Below are positions 19,368 through 26,970 of a stretch of DNA of 26,970 bases, in pieces. How positions within the stretch are numbered: position 1 is the first letter of the stretch; each line of letters opens with the position of its first letter. Source of the DNA: Larix sibirica (Eukaryota; Streptophyta; Pinopsida; Pinales; Pinaceae); contig NWUY0304835862.1 of the NCBI GenBank assembly GCA_004151065.3, positions 1 to 26,970 on the forward strand, written 5' to 3'. The notes beneath the pieces were generated by a model. That model saw nothing but the letters and a program-made list of their open reading frames with translations, was not told the DNA's origin and did not search any database. Position numbers and translations under genes: made by a program.

Positions 19368-20510
19368 TTCTGCACCAACCTGAACTCAACAATAGGGGAC
19401 TTAGTATGAGCTTATTTACTTGCATATATACGTTGTTTCGAAACCGTTCAACCAGAGCATCCTCCTGAGAGGTCTCCCTGCTCCAACCCACATAGGGGAG
19501 TGTTAGAGTTCTCGTATGGGAGTTCGGAGTTCCAGTCCCGTTCCAGCGCATAACGAACAAGGCCCAGGCAGGATTCCACGTCTGCTGGGATGGATATCGC
19601 TCGTTAGAGACACTATTAATATATGATGCACGCATAGATAAATCGTTCAACTTCTGCACTTGGGAACCTGAATTCAATAGGAGCATTGAGTGAGAGCTTA
19701 CTCGCATCTCTACGTCCTGGCAATTGAGATACAACGCTCAATAGAGACGTTTACGAAGACCTAGTTGGAAGAACTCACCAGCAGAACTACTTGCCATAGC
19801 AGACAGAACTACTACTAAAAACTCCAAATTTATGCCATTTGTATGTGCCCGCTTAAGATATGATATTGCCATATATTCTATGGGTTAACCTTACTTAACT
19901 TATTTGGCAAGTAAAATAGATTTGACTTTTTACGTTGAACTTGGACTTGCAGACGTTTCAAACAATTGTCATTATTGAGCCATGCTTGGTTACATATAAC
20001 ATATTTATTGAGCCATGCAGCCACCATAGGTTCTCCTTCTCTTAAGGTAAGGCTGGTTTCCATGGAACTTCATGGACCCTGTTTGTTGTCGGCAGGCTTG
20101 AACGGAACTACAGTCCTCCCATAGGGCTAAGGCTAGTAGGGACTAATAAGCAAGTGTCCGGAACTCTCTATCTAGAATCGAAATCAAATTTCTGACACTA
20201 CTGCTTAAAACAACAGCGGTAGGGCTTTCTTCTCTTACTTTGTGGAAGAAAGAGCCAAAAATAGAGTATGGGAGTTAAAGCATACACGTTGTTCTCTGTT
20301 CAATACAACATTCCAATACATTCAATTTATATCTCTTTAGTATCTCTATAAAGATGAGTTGAGATCATGTTGGATAAGATCTTTTCCCCATCATCGGGAA
20401 ATTCAATACTTTAAACCGTTCAATCAGCAGCCAGAGATCCTGTTCTCCCTGTTCTACGGAACCTGAACGGCAATAGGGGAGTTGTTGTTAGAGCTCAGCG
20501 AACTATCCTT
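19368..20510 (+). repeat. Larger degenerate unit carrying the CGCAT...ACGT motif
   Basis: Three partial copies can be aligned. 19368-19433 and 19652-19715 share TTCTGCAC, ACCTGAAYTCAA, ATAGG, TGAGYTTA or GAGCTTA and end in the motif. 19441-19484 and 20413-20456 share AAACCGTTCAAYCAG, ATCCT, TCTCCCTG. After these, ATAGGGGAGT and GTTAGAG follow in both places (about 19492 and 20472). The order suggests one ancestral unit of roughly 140-150 bp, once tandem. The 127-codon minus-strand frame at 19351-19734 lies wholly in these repeats and is not called as a gene. Confidence 0.6.
19971..20020 (+). repeat. Short direct repeat TTATTGAGCCATGC
   Basis: TTATTGAGCCATGC occurs at about 19972 and again at about 20007, 35 bp apart, with no difference over 14 bases. 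Confidence 0.75.
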
Positions 20511-20559
20511 CGCTTGAACTAAAATGGTTGTTGGATGAGTTGAATCGAATTCACAAAAC

Positions 20560-20583
20560 CTCCCCCTTATTAGGTCGGGGGAG
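20560..20583 (+). other. GC-rich hairpin
   Basis: CTCCCCC (20560-20566), a ten-base loop, GGGGGAG (20577-20583): seven perfect pairs, six of them G-C. No T-run follows, so it is not a bacterial-type terminator. A transcript-end or processing stem-loop is possible. Confidence 0.5.
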
Positions 20584-20689
20584 CGGCTCGTATCCTTGCT
20601 CATCCTCATTCACCAATTTTGTCGTTATAAGATTGCCTTTTACTGGGGTCAGATGATACCTCCTCATCTGGGTAAATAAAGTCAAAATT

Positions 20690-20960
20690 CTGCTAAAAGA
20701 ACCATACCTTTTGAGGAAGTTTCCCTACGAGTAGGATGTCGTGCAAGCCCTGCAGGGCAATTAAGTCGTGTGAGTGAAGGCACCGGAGCGAACCCCTAAC
20801 TTCCGCTGACAGCCATTGTAGGAACACCATGTTCATCAGCAGCATCGGCAAGCATATGCGGGAACTACTCGTCGGTTCCGTATTGGCAAGTCAAGGAGGC
20901 AAGAGCGGTAGCGATCTTCCTCTGCAAGTGTTGAGGGGGAAGGACCAGTGTTGCTTAACT
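20690..20960. other. GC-richer, higher-complexity patch of unknown origin
   Basis: This stretch lacks the repeat words that surround it and has a composition closer to coding or structured RNA. I tested it by eye for rRNA, group II intron domain V and common mitochondrial genes and recognised none. No long open frame is present. Confidence 0.3.
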
Positions 20961-21593
20961 ACCGCCACTCCTCGCATATATACGTTTTAACATTGGTCTA
21001 ATACAACCTATTACTATAAGAGCTCGCATGGATACGTTGAACTTGCTATAATGACAGACCAGTTGTTTACCCATTCTACCGGGAGGAGCCCCGCCAAGCC
21101 AACAACAAGTGGCTTCTGGTCGCTGAGAGCTCGCTACTTAAAAGGTCCGTCTCCACATTCCTTTGAAAAAGAGAAGACCTACTCTCCACCAAACAACACC
21201 AATTAGATGTGTCCCCTGAACTCTAGCGAAGAAGCTATAAAGTTGTGTCCTCCTCTCTGATAGACCACCTAAGATTATATCGCATTGAGACGTGTCCTTT
21301 CCAGTACAACTTCTTCTGATACTAGCGATCTCTACTCTATACTACGTGTCCGCATATATACTACGTTTATATACCCGGCGGGGATCTATCTCAAACTAAA
21401 TTCACTCTAGCTAGCTTCCAACGGCTCTCATCATTTACACCTTTCTACATAATATTTTTATACCTGGGCTACAGGTGGGTTGTTTGTGCAGGTTCTTCAT
21501 TTCACCATCATCCAGGGAGGTGCCACACACAAGGAGGGGCTACAGACCAATGGAAAAAAGTCCACAGGGAGAGCAGCCGTGCTTACCCGTTCA

Positions 21594-21661
21594 ATCCATA
21601 TGGTCCTACGTGTTAATATAGGATATATCACATCTATAAGTTTAACCTTTCCATGGCAATG
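21594..21661 (+). repeat. Second copy of the repeat at 18527
   Basis: It matches 18527-18594 in direct orientation through TACGTGTTAAYATAGGATA and the final CAATG. The terminal ATG here (21659) opens a 28-codon frame, M-K-N-S-H-H-L-I-L-S-L-L-T-A-A-A then stop after K-L-L-W. It looks like a signal peptide but ends at once. Confidence 0.7.
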
Positions 21662-21978
21662 AAAAACTCCCACCACCTTATCCTTTCACTGCTCACTGCG
21701 GCGGCAATGGCGACGTTGGCGAGGGCCCTGAAACTCCTTTGGTGAGACTAGCCTAGGTAACCTATGCCTCATACCCTACTACTTGGCACCCTCCTGACAC
21801 TCCTACTTGGGACCCTCAGAATCATACCTATGCCTTGGGAATATACTTTTGAACCTATAGTAGTTCTTATAGGAAGCTAATAGTAGTACTTACACTACAG
21901 CTAATAGTTCTGAGTGTGGACTACAGCTACGCTACAGACAGACTTTGGTACGAACATGTGAGACTCGCATCTATACGT

Positions 21979-23160
21979 TTCACTTGTTCATGCGGACATA
22001 CATATTCCCCACAGAGAGAACATAGCAGCCATACATAATATCCCTCCTTCTACCGCTACATAGGGGAATGTTTCTACCTGGACTGGACTAACGAAAGCTG
22101 AACGCTACGAAACAATCACTTGATTGTACCTACCGGATGCAACAACGACGGGCCCTTGCTTTAACGAACGAAAGAAAGCTGATACTCAAGTTGGAATGGA
22201 ACCCAAGCTAAACTAAACTTACGGACTTTAGGCCCGGGAAAGATGCACTCAAAAGCTCAAAACACGCACGATGCACCGCCTTTCCTCATTCAGGATTTAC
22301 CAACCTTCAATGCACCACTGACCCCACCCGACAAAGAGGAAGAACCCATTAAATAGCATCCGGCTGCACTTACGGGACCAGATCTACTCATGCTGGCCTG
22401 CCTGCCCAACTGACTGTATCTCTGGCCTACCCTCCTGCTGCACTGGAAAGCTCGACCATTGAATCACCCACCTCACCAACGAGAACCTTTCCGATAGGCC
22501 CGGCTTTCCTCGATTGCCTTTATATATTTGACGAGAATCTAAATACCGTTCGGCTTGATGAGCGGTTCAAAAACCTATCTTCCCTTCCGACTTCTGTAAG
22601 GATAGCTTGCCTATCCTCACACCGCTAAGGTCGGGTTATATTTACTGGTAAGGTATAGAAGCAGATTCAGGGTTTAAACGAAAGGACAGAGAAAGCAAAA
22701 ATGTTTGGAAAGGCCTATCTGTTCGGGCTGGTAGACATTTTAGCGGGTCAGCCTGAGATCGAGGAATAAAATACCCATTCGTACCACGCCTAGTCCCATT
22801 CTATTGGTCCAATCCCCACCCACTCAAAGGTAAGGGCGAGGAACTTTAGTTGCGAGGACCATCTAGCACGATCTATAACCGAGAAGTCGGGTAGTTTGGG
22901 TGGGCATTCTTCCACAAACGATCCATCACTGAGAAGAGCGATTAAGAATACATTATATATGAGATTATGAGATAGCAATTTCGATACACATTTAGTTATT
23001 CAATGTAGATGCATTTGAGGTGAAGAATGTGGACCTTTACGGAGGAGAAAGCAGTGGTAAATAAGCTGGATGGTGGGATGAATCTCTCTTCATAAGCAGC
23101 AATGGGAGACACATTCGGGTAATTTGCTCTTGCTTCACTGTGCCGAATTAATTACTTCGA
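21979..23160. other. Unassigned, no gene seen
   Basis: Ordinary-complexity sequence with the look of plant mitochondrial spacer, for example the runs around 22140-22260. A 62-codon minus-strand frame (22790-22978) has protein-like composition but no motif I recognise. No RNA genes, repeats or terminators were identified. Confidence 0.35.
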
Positions 23161-23330
23161 TAGGGGGGCCGGGCTAATTGACTGCAATAATACACTTGCC
23201 TCGGCTCTAATACACTTGGTTCTACTAATTGACTGACTGATCGACTCCGTACAATGGGCTCCGCTACCCGACCGACTGATCCGCTAATACAATATGATCT
23301 AATACAATGGGAGGGCCTCATCTCACACAG
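23161..23330 (+). repeat. Cryptically simple block (CTAATTGACTG / CTAATACA)
   Basis: CTAATTGACTG occurs at about 23174 and 23226, CTAATACACTTG or CTAATACAAT at about 23207, 23285 and 23301, and ACTGACTGATCGACTCCG or CCGACTGATCCG between them. The spacing is irregular. No open frame results. Confidence 0.55.
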
Positions 23331-23380
23331 CAGGGGGGGCTACTTATGCCGATTTATGCACTTGATGCTGGTGGTACTCC

Positions 23381-23653
23381 ATGCTGGTAGTAAATTCGAT
23401 AGTCGATGTTGATTGGCATTGGCAATTCTTTTTTATATACTTTCACCCCGTTCACCTTATCCCATTAAACATCACACCCATACTTGATAGGAGAAGTAGT
23501 CCATCCCCTATCAATGGCCGAGAGGAGAAGGAACACATCACCACGTACACAGTTACATTTAATAACATACCCGAGATAGAAGTACCCTTACCGCAGATAG
23601 AAGGAATGTTCCCCACTAAAAGAAAGAAACCATTGAGCAGCCATGTGGCTTGA
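23381..23653 (+). other. Unidentified 90-codon open stretch
   Basis: Frame +2 is open with an early aromatic, hydrophobic part (about residues 10-35) and a Glu/Pro-rich tail with PEIEVPLPQIEG near residues 63-75. The composition is not repeat-driven, unlike most long frames in the window. I see no family motif, and no ribosome-binding or promoter signal can be argued. It may be chance or a decayed fragment. Confidence 0.2.
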
Positions 23654-23814
23654 CGAACTAAACCGAGCGAGGCTGGTATAAAGGCTAGTAGAAGAGGCGG
23701 GCAGGCTGGGACAAGAATCGAAATCCATCAGGGTGGTCTAAATTGAGATATCAATCAGTTCTCTGGTTCAATCTCCGGTCATGAAGGCAGCTCGAAGGTA
23801 TAATGGGAAGGTAG

Positions 23815-24361
23815 AAAGTCAGTAGTAGAGACCATATCAGGAGGGATAGTTCGATCTCAGGCAGTCATTCAGTCAATTTGAAGGATCATAGGTTGGTTTA
23901 TTTGAGCGAAGCAGAATTGGTCTTCCTCGGAGGTAAGTTTTTCTCCAGGTCGAAAGGTCAAAGAGCATCAATCCCAGCAATGCTAACCTTTATACACCGA
24001 GTTCGTGCTTCCTGTATGGAGCAGGATATCCACGAGCTCTTATCCAATTGTATAGGTGTTCCAGCCCGCCCTGTCTTTCAGGAGGACCAGTAATTTAGGC
24101 CCCCATGCTACGCCTACGTAGGAGTTTGCTAGCTTTGGTCAGGCTTACTTTATTCCTAAATGCCAACGCCCGAGGCCTATATTTCATCAGGATGTACGTT
24201 CCAAAAAGGCTTTCCCACTATATCAGTCAGTGCTGCGCACACTGCGTTCCAACCACGATGGTGGGAAACCTCTAGAAGCTCTAGGCTCTATCACCAAGGC
24301 ATTTACCAATGTGGAGAATAAGCTCTTTCCTAATCAATATACTTTTAGTGACTTCAATTGA
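23815..24361 (+). pseudogene. Unidentified coding-like sequence, frameshifted
   Basis: Frame +1 is open from 23815 to the stop at 24091-24093 (92 codons, no ATG near its start). It contains YLSEAELVFLGGKFFSRSK and LLSNCIGVPARPVFQEDQ. Frame +2 is open from 24122 to the TGA at 24359-24361 (79 codons) with FASFGQAYFIPKCQRPRPIF and TKAFTNVENKLFPNQYTF. Both have balanced, protein-like composition, no repeats and no start codon of their own. That suggests one interrupted ancestral frame of roughly 180 residues, though this is an inference. I do not recognise the family; no transposase, reverse transcriptase or organelle gene motif is visible. Confidence 0.35.
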
Positions 24362-24606
24362 TGCTTGCGCATCCGCTGCTATAATAATCACTTTTTATTA
24401 AAACCCCGATCTGTTACAACCAACTCGAGGAGCTTACGAGGGTATAGTGCCTTCATATTGAACTGAATAAGGATACTTCTTGATCTATCATAATTAATTG
24501 ATGCGCTAGAATCTTTTTTTTGTGATCCGTCTTGCTAAGGCTCGCCTGTAGACTCAAATTAGATAAAGAAGATGTCTTAAAATAATGAATATTTATAGTG
24601 TTACTC
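24362..24606. other. Unassigned, AT-rich
   Basis: No open frame, RNA or repeat was recognised between the coding-like sequence and the tandem repeat that follows. Confidence 0.4.
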
Positions 24607-24660
24607 CGCTCTGGTAACTTATTTGCATTTGAAAACGCTCTGGTAACCTATTTATATGAA
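24607..24660 (+). repeat. Tandem duplication CGCTCTGGTAACYTATTT
   Basis: CGCTCTGGTAACTTATTTGC begins at 24607 (unit of 29 bp) and CGCTCTGGTAACCTATTTAT at 24636 (25 bp). The first 18 bases differ at one position, and the copies differ in length at the 3' end. Confidence 0.88.
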
Positions 24661-25532
24661 TTAATTATTCGCTGGCTCTCCGAACCTTCTTGATTTCAAA
24701 CTAAGTTCTGTAAAAAGGCAGATAGCAGTTGTTGGTTGTGACTGCATCAGCTGACTAGCCTAACCTAAAGCACACGTTCGTAATTCCCCTTTGAACTAGA
24801 CCCTGGTGCCGCTTTAATTAATTACACTGTGCCTGCCACAAACAGTGTTGCTTTAGATGCATTAAGCATATCTACTTGAAATAGGCCTACTTTAGGTGCG
24901 GTAACATTTTATAGACGAGTTTATTCTTTTTTTTTCTCCACGCCTATTTCCTTCTGGGGATAAATCTATCCGTTGCTCGTCGTCCGGTGATCTCCAAAGC
25001 TCAAACTATGTTGTCTATGCAAGTGAATCAGTCAACAAAGTTGCTTGGGCCCAACCCACCCCAATGCTGGCAGTAGCATAAAAGGAGGGTGTACTTAAAG
25101 TGTGTGTCCCATAAAGCGTGAATGCGGGGGCTTTACGCGGTAGTTTTATCTGTCTAACAACCGAGGGTGGACCAAGCATAAATATCTATATAACCGGGGT
25201 CTATCTACCACTAGTGGGAGTCGAAAATGTCCAACCAGTTGTCTATCATAAGGGGGGGGGGAAGTTGTAAGTTTAGTGGGCTTTTATAATTAAACTCTTA
25301 TATCGGGACGTGAGAAGGAGATAAGATAATAACTCTAATTGTGCTGTAGGGAATACACTTATTGGTCGTTTGTTTCCCCACCTCATCTTCAGTTTAATAT
25401 GCAATAGGTACGTAGTCTTCTTAAACTTTGTATTTCTTTTCGCCTCTTCAATCCTCACCGGGGTTGGTTTATATAGAGCCGCCTTTATTTATGTTATTTA
25501 TTTCACATTTACGCTATATTTTAATATGTTAT
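24661..25532. other. Unassigned, with a G10 run
   Basis: No gene was recognised. A run of ten G lies at 25252-25261. A minus-strand open stretch at 25273-25458 (61 codons) has no motif. Complexity is ordinary. Confidence 0.4.
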
Positions 25533-25562
25533 AGCCCATCAATAAGCATAATGGGCTTTTTC
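25533..25562 (+). terminator. Terminator-like hairpin with T-run
   Basis: AGCCCAT (25533-25539), an 11-base loop, ATGGGCT (25551-25557), then a run of T. It has seven perfect pairs, four of them G-C. It has the textbook form of a factor-independent terminator for a transcript from the left, but no gene can be assigned to it, and the long loop makes it a moderate candidate. Confidence 0.5.
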
Positions 25563-26970
25563 AAGAGTTTATTCGGGCAATGGTATTAAAGGCAGGGTGT
25601 TGCTTATAGGTTACGCAATAAAGGAGCTATGTATATGAGGTGGTCCCAAGTAAGATTGTTCGGGCTGTTTCCAGGTCTGATGCATATAATGAAAAATAGA
25701 GTTACAAGGAATTTTCTTATATATGTAAAAACAAAACTACAATAAGTTGCAAAGCCACCCTACTGGCTCTCCTCGTGGCTGGCTCTCGACCGGCAGGGAG
25801 TGGGCTATTTACAATGTTGGGATTAAAAAGTTTCCTGGACTCATGTTGGCTATTGGTACCCACCCTATGTCTGTGCCTCACTAACTTGCTCGGCCCCGTA
25901 CCGTCGTGTACCACCCACCCGCGGGAAAACCCGTTTTGAAAGATCAATTTTGTAATAACTATAAATCAAAGTATTATAGCGATCCCCATATAATAAAAGG
26001 CATACTCGTTCTACCCTAGCCTTCCTAGTCAGCCAGAGTGCAATTATATATAAGGTGAATAATTTACTGTACTATTTGGCATAAAGACATAAATAGCTGA
26101 ATCGACGCCAGGATGTATATTGTATGTGTTCAATATAACCCTTAACCGCCTAGTGTCTAAAGATAAGAAATGTTTTCTATTTCCATTTTTGGGGTAACAA
26201 TAGGGGGGGTGTTTGTGTCAACTGGGTTACAAAGCGTGATTTAATTAGGCAAAAGATAGGCCATTTTCTGATTCCCTAATCAAAAATTGCATGCAAAGAA
26301 AAAAAGGTAATAACCAAAGTAAGAAGGTCCAACTAAGGAAGGCGTAGTTTCAGGTCCCAAGGAGTATAAGGTAGGGGGGGGCGTCCCCAATCAGTCAGTA
26401 AGGTGCAACCAAGGCGGCGGCTTAAGCAGACCTAGTTTAAGTTGCCAAGGCAGTGATGTATGAGGCATAGTTTATATATAAAAAGGAGTATATGAATTCT
26501 TAGGTCCCCTAGGAAGACTGAAAGTCAGGTCCCAAGTACAAATAGAGGATATTGCTTTATATATATGTAATATCTTACCAATGAGCTCAACAAATTCCAG
26601 TGTGCTTTTCCCTCCCTATTCCATACGTTCGAGTGGGACCAACCCACCATCCTTGAATTATATTTGTATTTTAAGCGACTCTTCGAGGAATTATTCCAGC
26701 GAGCATCCCGCCCGGGAGCCTAGTAGCCAAGCTAAGTAGGTTAGCAGGAGCCCTTTAAATAGGCCGGGTTACAGGGCCCGGTGAGCCCAGCCAAATGGTC
26801 ACTACTCCAATAGAAAAACATAAAAAAATGACCTAGTTCAGTAAATATATAAATCTACTTTTAGTGCCCGGAGTAGGATTATAAGATCAATTTCATTAGT
26901 CAAGAATAGTGAATGAGGAGCGAAGCGAATCGGCAGCCAATCCAAGTAGCGCAGTATCCAAGCTGAGTAG
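25563..26970. other. Unassigned, with G runs and short repeated words
   Basis: A 76-codon minus-strand frame (25717-25947) has no recognisable domain. G runs occur at about 26203-26209 (seven) and 26374-26381 (eight). CAGGTCCCAAG occurs at about 26351 and 26526 with flanking AGGAAG in both, and GGTCCCAAGTA also near 25644. At about 26600-26700 one frame reads TILELYLYFKRLFEELF and has coding-like composition, but it is short. The end (26915-26970) resembles plant mitochondrial spacer. Confidence 0.35.

Larger units (their letters stand above)
16933..21978 (+). repeat. Dispersed short repeat family, core near CGCATATATACGT (13 copies)
   Basis: Cores seen by eye are at 16933, 16948, 17529, 18844, 19041, 19102, 19421, 19631, 19703, 20973, 21025, 21351 and 21966, all in the same orientation. 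Typical forms are CGCATCTCTACGT, CGCATATATACGT, CGCATAGAGTCGT and CGCATGGATACGT. Many continue into TTnAACTTGTC, for example at 16948, 18844, 19041, 21025 and 21966. I saw few or none outside 16.9-22.0 kb. The core is a near palindrome. The copies are remnants of a larger unit (see the 19.4-20.5 kb entry). No function is known to me. Confidence 0.7.

Noticed and set aside
19351-19734. 127-codon minus-strand gene
   Set aside because: It lies wholly within members of the 16.9-22 kb repeat family and has no motif.
20690-20960. Group II intron or rRNA fragment
   Set aside because: I could not find a domain V hairpin, conserved rRNA words or exon remnants. Only the composition suggested it.
16933-21978. 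CRISPR array
   Set aside because: The 13 cores are degenerate and the spacing runs from 15 bp to more than 1 kb, with no uniform spacers and no cas genes.
16933-21978. Mitochondrial promoters (CRTA-type) at the CGCAT...ACGT cores
   Set aside because: The cores do not match the known plant mitochondrial promoter consensus and are not followed by genes.
1-26970. Mitochondrial or plastid protein genes or rRNA
   Set aside because: Scanning by eye for common organelle genes gave nothing I could defend, so the organelle assignment is left as an inference.

Overview
The window looks like decayed, gene-poor plant DNA. The best fit is intergenic sequence of a large land-plant mitochondrial genome, or organelle-like DNA in a nucleus. 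I found no intact protein-coding gene, no rRNA, no CRISPR array and no diagnostic mitochondrial or plastid gene, so the compartment is an inference. It rests on the texture: transposon relics scattered in unconstrained sequence, many degenerate short repeats, a lone tRNA-like sequence and no functional gene in about 27 kb. Plant origin rests mainly on the Ty1/copia relic, which resembles plant elements.

Layout. 1-741 has no recognisable gene. 742-1483 is a stop- and frameshift-riddled Ty1/copia pol fragment running protease, GAG-pre-integrase, integrase start. 1484-5115 is unassigned apart from small tandem repeats, including a ~70 bp triplicate at 2425-2635. 5116-5305 (minus) may be a short Ty3/gypsy pol fragment, followed by two short tandem repeats. 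6545-7712 is the best-preserved relic: a DDE-transposase-like protein split over all three forward frames, with a ~107 bp insert. 7716-10866 is unassigned and partly cryptically simple DNA. 10867-10940 (minus) is a tRNA-like sequence with anticodon position GAA. Two hairpin plus T-run structures sit at 11946-12013. 12014-15860 is a series of blocks, each built from its own short overused word.

16.8-22.0 kb is the most structured part. A degenerate repeat family with a core close to CGCATATATACGT occurs at least 13 times, and several longer repeat modules are attached to it. 22.0-26.97 kb is mostly unassigned, with an unidentified broken reading frame at 23815-24361, one terminator-like hairpin at 25533-25562 and several long G runs.

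Nothing here forms an operon or a working system. The two things most worth checking are the identity and spread of the DDE-like relic, and the origin of the CGCAT...ACGT repeat family.
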